Shown here piece after piece: positions 49,142 to 58,501 of a stretch of 64,000 nucleotides of DNA (position 1 is the first letter of the stretch; every line of letters starts with the position of its first letter). Source of the DNA: Alphaproteobacteria bacterium. GTDB lineage: Bacteria; Pseudomonadota; Alphaproteobacteria; Rickettsiales; JADKJE01. The notes beneath the pieces are model-generated. The model saw only the letters and a list, made by a program, of their open reading frames with translations. It had not been told where the DNA came from and searched no databases. The position numbers and the translations under genes are program-made. The DNA lies in contig JADKJE010000002.1 in the NCBI GenBank assembly GCA_016722515.1, positions 372,001-436,000 on the forward strand, written 5' to 3'.

Positions 49142-51005
49142 TTTTGTATCTTATTTGAGAATGAGCAAGGGAAAATAGGGCGGCAAGTGCAATTATAAAG
49201 GCGCCAAACCACAGTAAGTTCATGGCTGGCTTGTAATAAATATGTAGTTGATGAATGTTGGGTTCGGGATTGTCACCCAAGGATAAATAGAGATCATAGA
49301 AGAGTGTAGAATAAATGGCGGCCTCGCTTGTTGAGGTGTTTTCCACCGGATAATAACGTCGTTCCGCAGACATACGGGTAATGGGCTGACTGTCTTGGAA
49401 AACATCAAGTGAGGCTGTTTCGCTAATATAATTAGGGCCGGGAACGTAGCGGACATCTTTAAGAGTAACTTTGAATTGGGCAAGCTGAATAGTGCCTCCT
49501 GGGCTTATATATCCAAAATACTCACTTTTCCATGCAACATTAATGGTTGCAGCCAGCAACAGAATACCAATGCCAGTGTGACCAAGAACCATTCCATAAA
49601 AATGACCCGATCCTTTTCCTTTTTTAAGGATAAAAAGCTGGAGTGAGGCGCAAATAAGCCACCACCCACAACCCATAAAAATAGAGGTAGTCCATTGCGG
49701 AGAGGATCCCATGATAAAAGGGATGGTCATAGTAAGAATGACGCTTGCTATAAAACAGAGCGAAGATTTTTTAAGCCAAGTTAAGGCGGCTTGTTGTTGC
49801 CATGCGATCATCGGGCCAACGCCTGCCAGAAAAACAGTAAACGCGGCAATAGGAACAAAGGTAATAGAAAAATAAGGAGCACCAATAGCAACGATATTGC
49901 CGGTCAATCCTTCATAAATAAGAGGATAGAAAGTGGCTAAAATAATGGTAAAACAAGCGCATATTAATAACGAGGCTTGGACGATAAGGCTAACATCCCG
50001 AGAGAAAAAACGCGCTTCAAATTGCTCTGGAATAAATGGGATATTACGCACATAAATGAATAATGCTCCTGCCAAAATAAGGGTAATAAAACCTAAAATA
50101 AATAGACCACGTTCCGGAGATGATGCAAACGAATGAACCGATGTTAATAGCCCAGATCGCACAAGGAATGTTCCCAAAAGGCACATGGCAAAGGCGAGTA
50201 TGGGCAGTAATAAACTAAGCTTAGTCATGGATTGGCGTTTTTTTGCAAGGATCAGCGTATGGATATGGGCCGTTGCCAGTAACCACGGCATGAGCGACGC
50301 ATTTTCTACAGGATCCCAAAACCAATAGCCGCCCCAGCCCAGCTCACGGTAAGCCCACCAACTTCCCATGGCGATGCCTGCTGTGAGAAGACCCCAGGGA
50401 ATTAGAACCATGGTGAGCATGATTTCGCTCCATTGGCGACTGGGTGATTTTTGAAGTAACACGGCAATAGCCAAAGAAAAGGGGACGGAAAGCCCCATAT
50501 AGCCTGCATATAAAATAGGAGGATGGAATGTCAGGCCGATATCTTGCAAAAGCGGATTTAGTCCTAACCCTTCATGGGGAACTGGATGCAATAAGATAAA
50601 GGGATCAGAGGTAAAAAAGATAAAAAGGACGATGCCTGCCAATAACAGAGATTGTGGAATAAGCGCCTTAATGTAAGTGGCAGGGATCACGATGGGGATT
50701 AAGCCGGTATAAAAGGCAAGTATCCCTAAGAACAAGAGCATGGATCCTTCATGATTACCCCACGTGCCAGATATTTTATAAATCATGGGTTTGAGGGTAT
50801 GGGAATTTTCAGCGACATTCAGCAGTGAGAAATCTGAAGTTATGTGGCCGATCAATAGTATGAAAAGTGGCAGGAAGCCCAATCCAAGAATAACGAAAGC
50901 CGTCATTCGGGCAGCCTTAAAATGCTTGGCTTGGGTTAGTACGCCAAGCGTGACTGAGAGTCCAAATAAAAAGATTAAACTGAGATGGCCAAGGATTGAA
51001 AGCAT
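49128..51005 (-). CDS. ccmF: Heme lyase subunit CcmF
   Basis: CcmF is the large integral-membrane component that ligates heme to apocytochrome c. It has about 15 membrane helices. The signature is complete: 'GTWGNHEGSMLLFLGILAF' and the WWD domain 'WAYRELGWGGYWFWDPVENA' followed by 'SLMPWLLATAHIHTL'. The frame is open from 51098, but the start at ATG 51005 ('MLSILGHLSLIFLFGLSVTL') matches the family N-terminus and avoids overlap with ccmE. The length from there is about 625 aa. Confidence 0.93.
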   Translation of the reverse strand: MLSILGHLSLIFLFGLSVTLGVLTQAKHFKAARMTAFVILGLGFLPLFILLIGHITSDFSLLNVAENSHTLKPMIYKISGTWGNHEGSMLLFLGILAFYTGLIPIVIPATYIKALIPQSLLLAGIVLFIFFTSDPFILLHPVPHEGLGLNPLLQDIGLTFHPPILYAGYMGLSVPFSLAIAVLLQKSPSRQWSEIMLTMVLIPWGLLTAGIAMGSWWAYRELGWGGYWFWDPVENASLMPWLLATAHIHTLILAKKRQSMTKLSLLLPILAFAMCLLGTFLVRSGLLTSVHSFASSPERGLFILGFITLILAGALFIYVRNIPFIPEQFEARFFSRDVSLIVQASLLICACFTIILATFYPLIYEGLTGNIVAIGAPYFSITFVPIAAFTVFLAGVGPMIAWQQQAALTWLKKSSLCFIASVILTMTIPFIMGSSPQWTTSIFMGCGWWLICASLQLFILKKGKGSGHFYGMVLGHTGIGILLLAATINVAWKSEYFGYISPGGTIQLAQFKVTLKDVRYVPGPNYISETASLDVFQDSQPITRMSAERRYYPVENTSTSEAAIYSTLFYDLYLSLGDNPEPNIHQLHIYYKPAMNLLWFGAFIIALAALFSLAHSQIRYKNDSK

Positions 51006-51030
51006 AATCAGGATGCCAATAATGGAAGGT

Positions 51031-51462
51031 TCATGGTTGAGGTCCTCGTGGTTGTTTAAGGGCTCTGGTAACTTCTTTGGGAACGTATTTTTCGTCATGC
51101 TTCGCCAGAAGCTGTGAGGCTACGAAATGTGCCTTATCTGTAAGCTTCCCTGTGGCGACTACCCCTTGGCCCTCACGAAATAAATCGGGCAATTGCCCGG
51201 TGTAATTGACGTCCAGTTCTGTTTGAAAATCAGTGACCGTAAAGCGTACGGAGGTAGGTGACGTGCGGGTCAGGCTCCCTGGTTTTACCAGGCCACCCAG
51301 GCGAATAACTTCAGAGGAAGAAAGATTTTTATGGGCAAGCTCCGTTGGGCTGAAGAAAAACACAAGACTATCCCGCAGCCCGACCATCATTAAAAAAACG
51401 GCGGTCACGAGGCAGATAAGTCCACTAACAATCCAGATGAGGCGGCGGTGTTTCGGTTTCAT
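51031..51462 (-). CDS. ccmE: Heme chaperone CcmE
   Basis: CcmE carries heme from CcmC to the CcmF lyase, bound covalently to a periplasmic His. The 143-aa protein has one N-terminal helix ('LIWIVSGLICLVTAVFLMMV'), 'RLGGLVKPGSLTR', 'FTVTDFQTELDVNYTGQLPD' and the heme-binding region 'AKHDEKYVPKEV', with the conserved His-x-x-x-Tyr. ATG 51462 ('MKPKHRRL') is the likely start. It is first in ccmE-ccmF-yacG-ccmG; ccmA-D are not in the window. Confidence 0.94.
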   Translation of the reverse strand: MKPKHRRLIWIVSGLICLVTAVFLMMVGLRDSLVFFFSPTELAHKNLSSSEVIRLGGLVKPGSLTRTSPTSVRFTVTDFQTELDVNYTGQLPDLFREGQGVVATGKLTDKAHFVASQLLAKHDEKYVPKEVTRALKQPRGPQP

Positions 51463-51552
51463 GCAGGTTGGGATTATAATCAATCTATGGAAAAAAACTA
51501 GTCTTGTCAGATAGTTTGTGGTTTAATGCTGTCAAATAAAAGGGATGTTCCT

Positions 51553-51807
51553 ATGGCCAATATTGAAATTTATACCACGCAGAGCTGTCCTTATTGTGTA
51601 AGGGCAAAACAGCTTTTTCAAAAAAAAGGTGTTCACTATAGCGAAATTGATGTGTCGTATGATGCCGATCTTCGTGAGAAAATGATGAGCCGCGCTGGTG
51701 GTAAACGCACTGTCCCACAGATTTTTATCGATGGTAAACATATGGGGGGCTGTGATGACCTGTATGCCCTTGATAGCAAGGGTGGCTTAGATCCTTTGTT
51801 ATCATAG
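51553..51807 (+). CDS. grxC: Glutaredoxin 3
   Basis: An 84-aa glutaredoxin with the dithiol active site 'TTQSCPYCVRAKQLFQKKG', the cis-Pro loop 'KRTVPQIFIDGKHMGGCDDL' and GSH-binding residues. It starts at ATG 51553 with AAAGGG 8 bases upstream; the frame extends to 51526 without homology. It is divergent from the ccm operon by about 90 bases. It reduces disulfides and glutathionylated proteins in the cytoplasm. The 173 bases after it show no feature. Confidence 0.95.
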   Translation: MANIEIYTTQSCPYCVRAKQLFQKKGVHYSEIDVSYDADLREKMMSRAGGKRTVPQIFIDGKHMGGCDDLYALDSKGGLDPLLS

Positions 51808-51980
51808 TGTGGTGTCGTCAATGGACATAAATCCTCTATTGCCTGAGTTGCAGTAAAGGAAATAAATAGGTTATCCTATCAGCGACAGACGACACGCTTC
51901 AATATCGAGCATCATTCCTGCACCGCTTTGAAGCGCGGTCACGTTGCGCCAAGAGCGTGAGAGCATGTAAAATAAGTCTT

Positions 51981-53024
51981 TTAGGGTCGATCTTTCATTA
52001 AGTTCTTTAGTTGACTCGGAATTTTATTAGTGAGTGATGCCAGCAAGCCAATGATAATCCACACCGAAAATGCAAGCGATAGGCGAGGATAAGTAAGGCT
52101 TAACCAGGCAAAAGCGATCAGCCATAGATTAACCAGAGTCACTAGCTTAACCACAAACGCATGCGATTTTCCAGAGCGTACAGCTTGTTGGTAAAAATGG
52201 TTGCTGTGGGCTTCCCATATTTTTTGTTTATCAAGCAGGCGTTTTAAAATCGTAATCCCGGTATCCATTAGATAATAAAGCGGGATAATGAAGGCTGCAA
52301 TACTATAGCCGTGGTTGGCAAGCGATAACAAGAGGTAACCTAGGATAAATCCTAAAACAATACTGCCACTGTCGCCTAAGAAAATGTTAGCCGGATGCCA
52401 GTTCCAGATCAAAAAGCCACCGCACGCCAACGCAATAATGACGCATATAACCAGTAATGAAATAGGAAGATGGAATAACAAGCAAAAAAGGGCAACACCC
52501 AGGCAGATAGCGATGGATTCTATGCTGCTGATACCATCAATCCCATCCATAAAATTAAACGCATTGATAAACCACACCCATAATGCCCAGGTCAACGCCT
52601 GATCAACCCAGAGAGGAAGCGATGTTGAAAAGAAGTGTCCCGAAAAAGGCATTTGCCACATGACAAAAGCAACGGCGCCTCCATGAAAGGTTAGTCGTAA
52701 GATAAATGGTATGTGGCGAATATCATCCAGTAAAGAGATGGCAAACAACACAGCGGCACCTATAAATAAAGGCAGGGGAAGATTGGTAGGGCCTGCCATA
52801 TCTAATGTTAAAACCGGCGCTAATAACCATCCAACAGCTAGACAGGCAAAAATAATGATTCCTCCACCCTTTACTACCGGGTTTGTATGATTGCTGCGTG
52901 ATACGGGAACATCAAAAAAATCCAGCGTTACTAAATACTTGATGAGGAATTTTGTTCCACCTACGCTGATGAGGGTAAGGAGGATGGCCAGGATGACCCA
53001 CGATTCATTAAGGGTAAATGACAT
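51981..53024 (-). CDS. WecA/MraY-family undecaprenyl-phosphate sugar-1-phosphate transferase
   Basis: A 347-aa polytopic membrane protein. Family motifs: 'DVPVSRSNHTNPVVKGGGI', the catalytic 'SLLDDIRHIPFILRL', 'FINAFNFMDGIDGISSIES' and 'NIFLGDSGSIVLGFILGYLL'. These place it with WecA/WbpL-type initiating transferases, which load a sugar phosphate onto undecaprenyl phosphate for O-antigen or other surface glycans. The 'HSNHFYQQ' loop is the usual substrate-specificity region. The sugar cannot be told from sequence, and no other glycan genes are near. Confidence 0.87.
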   Translation of the reverse strand: MSFTLNESWVILAILLTLISVGGTKFLIKYLVTLDFFDVPVSRSNHTNPVVKGGGIIIFACLAVGWLLAPVLTLDMAGPTNLPLPLFIGAAVLFAISLLDDIRHIPFILRLTFHGGAVAFVMWQMPFSGHFFSTSLPLWVDQALTWALWVWFINAFNFMDGIDGISSIESIAICLGVALFCLLFHLPISLLVICVIIALACGGFLIWNWHPANIFLGDSGSIVLGFILGYLLLSLANHGYSIAAFIIPLYYLMDTGITILKRLLDKQKIWEAHSNHFYQQAVRSGKSHAFVVKLVTLVNLWLIAFAWLSLTYPRLSLAFSVWIIIGLLASLTNKIPSQLKNLMKDRP

Positions 53025-53042
53025 AGATTTATTCCTTATTTT

Positions 53043-54920
53043 TTATTCTTTTCGTCCAAATAATCGTTCGATGTCATTTAAGCTTAGCTTAACATAGGTT
53101 GGTCGTCCATGATTACATTGGCCGGTAAGAGGCGTGGACTCCATATCGCGCAATAATTGATTCATTTCGGCAATAGATAAAAAACGGCCAGCACGGATGC
53201 TGTGGTGGCAGGCATAGGTGGCAAGGCGATGATTGATGCGTTCTTCCACATTTCCTGCAACGCCATGTTCGTGGAGTTCATCCAGGACATCACGCATTAA
53301 TTCCTTGGGGTTGACATCTTTAAACAGGGAGGGCAATGATTTGACAATGATGGCTGCATCGCCAAAGCGTTCGTAGAATAATCCTAGTTTTTGAAAAAAG
53401 GATTGAAGGTCCATAAGCTTTTCAATAGCCGCCTCATGCGCTTCTATTACTTCAGGGATCAGCAACCGTTGGGAGTGCGGTGTTTTATCGTGAGAAGCTG
53501 TTTTTAGTTTTTCCAGGGTAATGCGTTCATGTGCGGCATGCTGATCAACGATAATAATGCTGTCGTGTGTTTGGGCGACAATATAGGTTTTATGGAGCTG
53601 ACATTTGGCAGCTCCTAACGGATGAGATTCTGCGAGTGCTTGGATATCCGAAGAAAAATTGGGTTCAGATTCCGATTGTTCTGTTTTTAAAGAAGGCGGG
53701 ATCGGTTCAAATAAAGTAGGTTTTGAGGATTGCTCATGGGCGGAAATACCCGATGGAGACAGTGGTTGATAGAGGGAATGCAGGGGGTGCGAATGTTTGC
53801 TGGGGACATAAGGCGACGACGAGGAGGGGTAAGTAGGCGCTGTCTGCTCGGAAGCTCCTTGCTTGGTATAGCGCGTTTCCAACAATTGAAGGGCCTGGTC
53901 GGAAACGGTGGTTGATGTGTGATGCCCATGTTGACGTATTGCATCCTTGGCGCAGCTATAAACCAAGTGACGTATGAGAGAGTCATCGCGAAAGCGTACT
54001 TCGGTTTTGGCCGGGTGGACATTGACATCGACTTCATCGGTAGGCAGCGTTAAAAAGAGGATGGCAATAGGATAGCTATCGTGGCCCAGGACATCCTGAT
54101 AGGCGGCGCGCAGGGTACCTTGAAGTAAACGACTCTGAATAGGGCGCTGATTGACATAGAAAAATTGATAGGCAGAAGTTTTACGATTAAACGTAGGGAG
54201 TCCTATAAACCCCTTCAGTTCCAGGCCTTGATGAGTGCCTTGTATAGGAAGAAGATTGTCCTTAAATTCTTTTCCAAGAACCTGAGTAATGCGTTGCTTG
54301 AAGCCGTCCAGATCGGTGGTGGTGGCTGGATAGTGCAGATTAACGCCTTGTTCGGTGTTTAAGGTGAAAGAAATAGAGGGATGGACCAGGGCAAATTTCT
54401 TGATGAGTTCCTGGATCTGCTGAAGTTCTGTTCGTTCGGACTTTAAGAATTTAAGCCGTGCCGGGGTTGCATAAAACAAATCGCGTACTTCAACCACCGT
54501 TCCTTCTGGCAGTGATATTGGAACAACATCATGTTTGAGGCCTCCTTCAACCATGATTTTCCAGGCTTCATGTGTGCCTTTTTTGTGAGAAGAAATGCTT
54601 AAACGCGAAACACTGGCTATGGTTGGCAAGGCTTCGCCACGAAACCCAAAGTGGTTTATGGTTAGCAGTGTGTCATCTTCCAGTTTTGAGGTGGCGTAGC
54701 GTTCAAGGGCTAACGGCAATTCATCAGGAGACATGCCGTGGCCGTTATCGTGGATACGGATTAAATTTCGTCCACCTTGATGGATGGTAATATCAAGCGT
54801 TTTGGCCCCGGCATCCATCGCATTTTCAGTCAATTCCTTGACCACTGAGGCAGGGCGCTCAACCACTTCGCCAGCAGCTATGCGGTTAACAACCAATGGC
54901 GGAAGTATCCTAATGGACAT
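53043..54920 (-). CDS. mutL: DNA mismatch repair protein MutL
   Basis: A 625-aa MutL. The N-terminal GHKL ATPase has 'IAAGEVVERPASVVKELTEN', 'IRIHDNGHGMSPDELPLALE' and 'ATSKLEDDTLLTINHFGFRG'. The C-terminal dimerisation domain has 'IIVDQHAAHERITLEKLKTA', which fits the DQHA(X)2E(X)4E metal motif of nicking MutL proteins, unlike E. coli MutL. ATG 54920 has GGAGA upstream and is preferred over GTG 54932. A Pro/Ser/Thr-rich linker (about residues 350-420) is normal. Confidence 0.96.
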   Translation of the reverse strand: MSIRILPPLVVNRIAAGEVVERPASVVKELTENAMDAGAKTLDITIHQGGRNLIRIHDNGHGMSPDELPLALERYATSKLEDDTLLTINHFGFRGEALPTIASVSRLSISSHKKGTHEAWKIMVEGGLKHDVVPISLPEGTVVEVRDLFYATPARLKFLKSERTELQQIQELIKKFALVHPSISFTLNTEQGVNLHYPATTTDLDGFKQRITQVLGKEFKDNLLPIQGTHQGLELKGFIGLPTFNRKTSAYQFFYVNQRPIQSRLLQGTLRAAYQDVLGHDSYPIAILFLTLPTDEVDVNVHPAKTEVRFRDDSLIRHLVYSCAKDAIRQHGHHTSTTVSDQALQLLETRYTKQGASEQTAPTYPSSSSPYVPSKHSHPLHSLYQPLSPSGISAHEQSSKPTLFEPIPPSLKTEQSESEPNFSSDIQALAESHPLGAAKCQLHKTYIVAQTHDSIIIVDQHAAHERITLEKLKTASHDKTPHSQRLLIPEVIEAHEAAIEKLMDLQSFFQKLGLFYERFGDAAIIVKSLPSLFKDVNPKELMRDVLDELHEHGVAGNVEERINHRLATYACHHSIRAGRFLSIAEMNQLLRDMESTPLTGQCNHGRPTYVKLSLNDIERLFGRKE

Positions 54921-54995
54921 GGGCGTCTCCACAGGTTTAAATTCGATATGCCGTACACATAACGTACAGGGCGGATAAAACGTATAAGTGAAAAA

Positions 54996-56201
54996 TTACT
55001 TTAATTCACCAATAGCTTTAGCAATCCTATCGCAGGCCTCTGTCAGTAAAGCTTCGGAGGTTGCGTATGAAATTCTAAAGAAACCTTCCGCACCAAAAGC
55101 AATACCTGGCACTACGGCAGTGAGAGCCTGTTCAAGTAAATAAGCTCCGACATCATTGCTATTTTGCAATATCGCACCCTGGGGTGTTTTTTTGCCAAAT
55201 AATCCTTCACAAGACGGAAAAACGTAGAACGCGCCCTCGGGATTGTTGCAATCCAAACCAGGAATCTGATTCAATTTCTTCACGACCAAGTCGCGGCGGC
55301 TTTGAAAAGCGTCGCGCCATGTTTTCAAGAAGGATTGATCGCCATTCAGTGCTTCTACAGCGGCTGCCTGGCTGATAGAGCATGGATTAGACGTGCTTTG
55401 CGATTGGAGTATGGCAATGGCTTTGATCAGGTTTTTAGGGCCACCAGCATAGCCAATACGCCATCCTGTCATGGAATAGGCTTTTGAAACGCCGTTCACC
55501 GTCAAGATGCGGTCATACAGATTCGGAGCTACTTCAGCGAATGTGTGGAATGCAAAGCCATCATAGATGATATGCTCATAAATATCATCGGTCATGACAT
55601 AGACGTGCGGGTGTTTTTCAAGGACATCGGCCAGGGCTTTTAGTTCTGGTTTAGTATAGGCGGCTCCGGTTGGATTGCTTGGCGAATTGAGGATCAGCCA
55701 CTTGGTTTTAGGGGTGATGGCTTTTTCAAGATCAGCAGGAGAAACTTTAAAATTATCTATGGATTTGGTTTGAACGATAACCGGCGTGCCTTGGGCAAGC
55801 GCCACGATATCGGGGTATGAAACCCAGTAAGGAGCCGGGATAATCACTTCATCCCCAGGATTAAGGGTGGCAAACATGGCGTTATAGATAACTTGCTTCC
55901 CTCCGCAGCCAACGGTAATTTGGGAAGGATCATAATCAAGATTATTTTCACGCTTGAATTTTGCGCAGATAGCTTTCTTTAATGCGGCGGTTCCATCAAC
56001 GGCAGTATATTTGGTATCACCCTTGTTCATGGCCTCCGTTGCGGCCTTCTTGATGGAGTCAGGAGTGTCAAAATCGGGCTCACCAGCGCCAAGGCCAATC
56101 ACATCTTTGCCCGCTGCTTTTAGCTCCTGGGCCTTCATGGTAACGGCAATTGTTGGGGAGGGTTTAATGGAATTTAAACGATCTGCGATAAATGATGACA
56201 T
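54996..56201 (-). CDS. aspC: Aspartate/aromatic aminotransferase, class I (AspC type Ib)
   Basis: A PLP-dependent aminotransferase of 401 aa. It begins 'RLNSIKPSPTIAVTMKAQEL', then 'VIGLGAGEPDFDTPDSIKKA', 'WLILNSPSNPTGAAYTKPEL', 'HVYVMTDDIYEHIIYDGF' and the lysine motif 'TVNGVSKAYSMTGWRIGYAG', ending with the Arg region 'FFRISYATSEALL'. The type Ib aspartate aminotransferase is the best fit (as in Rhizobium and Rickettsia); prephenate aminotransferase activity is possible. It has a good ribosome-binding site. Confidence 0.93.
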   Translation of the reverse strand: MSSFIADRLNSIKPSPTIAVTMKAQELKAAGKDVIGLGAGEPDFDTPDSIKKAATEAMNKGDTKYTAVDGTAALKKAICAKFKRENNLDYDPSQITVGCGGKQVIYNAMFATLNPGDEVIIPAPYWVSYPDIVALAQGTPVIVQTKSIDNFKVSPADLEKAITPKTKWLILNSPSNPTGAAYTKPELKALADVLEKHPHVYVMTDDIYEHIIYDGFAFHTFAEVAPNLYDRILTVNGVSKAYSMTGWRIGYAGGPKNLIKAIAILQSQSTSNPCSISQAAAVEALNGDQSFLKTWRDAFQSRRDLVVKKLNQIPGLDCNNPEGAFYVFPSCEGLFGKKTPQGAILQNSNDVGAYLLEQALTAVVPGIAFGAEGFFRISYATSEALLTEACDRIAKAIGELK

Positions 56202-56309
56202 AAGGACGACCTTTTGGGATTATCTGAAGTTTCATTGCAAAATGAGGCGGTGGCTTGTCAAATAGCACCAAGAGGTATACAGTGAAACGCACATCTAGAC
56301 AAGAAATTA

Positions 56310-57401
56310 ATGTATATGCTCAAACAGTTTCGTATTAAGGCTTTGGATAGTTTTCAGCAGGGGGCCGTACAAGTAAACCAATTTGTACAAACTCGTTTTA
56401 AGGTTGCCTATGATGAATTAATGGGCGCGCGCGAAAAGATGAAAGATCTTGTTTCAACCAACTATAACCTTGGCATGAGCCATTTGGAAAAGGGGCATTT
56501 AAAGGATGCTGTTTTCCGGTTTAACATGTTGTTACGGTTCTATCCTGAGTATGTGCCTGCCATCTATCAATTGGGCAGATGTCATTATTTGCAGGCAAAA
56601 AATGATAAAGCACTGGGCAATTTTCAAAGAGTATTGGCCCTTGATCCCAACCATCAAGAGGCCCATTATATGTTGGCATTGCTCCAGGGGCGCTCAGATG
56701 TGAACGACCTTCCTTTGGGGGTTGTAAAGGATTATTTTAACCATATTGCGGCTGACTATGATAATGAATATGTGCAGACCCAAGAATATCGTGGGCACGA
56801 AAAATGTTTTGAAATTGCCAGAACCCATTTTGATAAAACGCAAAACGATAAATGGAGTATCCTGGATTTAGGATGTGGCACTGGTTTGTGTGCTGCGCTG
56901 TTTAGAGAAAATGACATGGCCTTTAAAATAAAGGGGATCGATATCTCAGTGCAGATGCTGGATCGCGCCCGTCAACGGTTGGTCCATGAGCGGGCGACCT
57001 ATAACTTTGTGAAGGAAATAGATGTTCAGACTTACGCTTCAGAGGCGGATGAAACCTTTGATGTGATTGTGGCTGCTGGGTTATTTGAATTTATTGGCGA
57101 TCTTTCCGTTGTGTTTACGGGGGTTGCAGCTAAGTTGGCCCCAAGAGGCCTTTATATCTTTACCATTCAAAAAGACGATGAGCCCGGATTTCATATGGTT
57201 CCAACCCTCGAATCGTTTGTCCATTCACCTTCTTATGTAGAGACGCTAGGTGTCGATGTCGGGTTAGAAATGGTGACTAAAGAAGAATTTAAACTTTATA
57301 AAGATAAGCCGGGTGTTGCATATGTTTTCCAAAAGAAGGCGATTAGTGCGGTGCCTGCGATTGCAGATGATGCACAAATAGGAATTTCAACCGTATCCTA
57401 A
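56310..57401 (+). CDS. TPR-containing SAM-dependent methyltransferase
   Basis: A 363-aa cytoplasmic protein. Residues 45-130 contain two or three TPR units ('YNLGMSHLEKGHLKDAVFRF', 'AIYQLGRCHYLQAKNDKALG'). Residues 140-340 form a class I methyltransferase: motif I 'ILDLGCGTGLCAALF', 'GIDISVQMLDRARQR' and 'FDVIVAAGLFEFIGDLSVVF'. It resembles the 'predicted methyltransferase, contains TPR repeat' group (COG4976). The substrate is unknown. Starts ATG 56310 or 56316 are nearly equal. It is monocistronic and divergent from aspC. Confidence 0.85.
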   Translation: MYMLKQFRIKALDSFQQGAVQVNQFVQTRFKVAYDELMGAREKMKDLVSTNYNLGMSHLEKGHLKDAVFRFNMLLRFYPEYVPAIYQLGRCHYLQAKNDKALGNFQRVLALDPNHQEAHYMLALLQGRSDVNDLPLGVVKDYFNHIAADYDNEYVQTQEYRGHEKCFEIARTHFDKTQNDKWSILDLGCGTGLCAALFRENDMAFKIKGIDISVQMLDRARQRLVHERATYNFVKEIDVQTYASEADETFDVIVAAGLFEFIGDLSVVFTGVAAKLAPRGLYIFTIQKDDEPGFHMVPTLESFVHSPSYVETLGVDVGLEMVTKEEFKLYKDKPGVAYVFQKKAISAVPAIADDAQIGISTVS

Positions 57402-57660
57402 TGGATTTTTCTATTTATGGGTGCGTTTTCACAGGGGGATGGATGGGAGAGTGTGACTAATCTACCACGGTTTTAAAAAAATGTTTTATGGCAGGCGGGA
57501 TGATGTTTCTTTTTAATTAAAATTAGACTATGTTGGAGCTGAATGGTGCGTGTCGTTCACGGTCAGGCGTTTTTTGGTATGGCAAATAGAGGCCAGAAAA
57601 GATGTCAGCTCGGACGTGTACTATTCTAATGAGGGCATATTAACCAATTATAAGGACAAT

Positions 57661-58476
57661 ATGCTTAGCATGACTAGTGATTCATTATCATCAACGGTTT
57701 TTATGTCATATTTTAAAAATGTTATTTTTTCGGCTGTTATCATAGGAATCGGCGCATTTTCAGTTGCTGAAGCCCACGCGGAAGTCCTGGATAAGCAGGT
57801 TCCTGCGTCGCATGAATATGCGGATGATAATTACATCGATGTTTACTCAAATCCAAAGCAGTTTGATCCCATTGAGCCGTTTAATCGTGCGGTGTATAAG
57901 GTCAATGAAGGTATTGATAATGTGCTGTTTAAGCCGTTAGCTAGGGCTTATCGCGCTGTTGTTCCAACCTGGGGCCGCGATCGTATCCATGGTGTGCTGC
58001 GTAACCTGGGTGAGCCTGTGGTGTTTGTAAACGCCGTGGCTCAAGGTGATGTAAAACATTCATTTACGACCTTCTGGCGTATGTTTTTTAATACTACCTT
58101 TGGCTTGGGCGGTATGTTTGACTTTGCTGAGCAGGTCGGGCTCAATTACCGTCAGGAAGATTTTGGCCAGACGTTAGGCGTTTATGGGGTGTCTTCGGGG
58201 CCGTACCTAGTTATACCGGTGCTTGGCCCAAGCAGTGTCCGTGATGCGGTAGGGATGGTGGTTGATTTTTTTGTTGACCCAATGACCTATATTAACGATG
58301 ATACCGTGTATATTAGCTACAAGGCCGTATCTGTTATTGATGAGCGTGAACATCTGCTTGATTTAACCGATCAAATTGAAAAAGTATCGTTTGATCGCTA
58401 TGCTACGGTTCGCAGTTTATATCTTCAAAGCCGTGACAGCGCTATTCGTAATGGCAAATTAATTGAAGCTCCTTAA
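57661..58476 (+). CDS. mlaA: MlaA/VacJ-like phospholipid-transport protein
   Basis: MlaA removes mislocalised phospholipids from the outer leaflet of the outer membrane. The mature part carries the family core: 'DPIEPFNRAVYKVNEGIDNV', 'KPLARAYRAVVPTWGRDRIH', 'RFFNTTFG'-like 'RMFFNTTFGLGGMFD', 'FGQTLGVYGVSSGPYLVIPV' and 'LGPSSVRDAVG'. ATG 57661, with AAGGA 5 bases upstream, is chosen over GTG 57550. The leader ends 'SVAEAHAEV' and lacks a lipobox Cys, so unlike E. coli MlaA it is probably not a lipoprotein. mlaC follows after 25 bases. Confidence 0.93.
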   Translation: MLSMTSDSLSSTVFMSYFKNVIFSAVIIGIGAFSVAEAHAEVLDKQVPASHEYADDNYIDVYSNPKQFDPIEPFNRAVYKVNEGIDNVLFKPLARAYRAVVPTWGRDRIHGVLRNLGEPVVFVNAVAQGDVKHSFTTFWRMFFNTTFGLGGMFDFAEQVGLNYRQEDFGQTLGVYGVSSGPYLVIPVLGPSSVRDAVGMVVDFFVDPMTYINDDTVYISYKAVSVIDEREHLLDLTDQIEKVSFDRYATVRSLYLQSRDSAIRNGKLIEAP

Positions 58477-58501
58477 TCGTTTTGAATAAAATAGGTGGAC
58501 T

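Noticed and set aside
57402..57660. GTG 57550 start for mlaA, giving a 308-aa product
   Set aside because: The added residues contain no signal peptide and no good ribosome-binding site; ATG 57661 has AAGGA and directly precedes the signal sequence.
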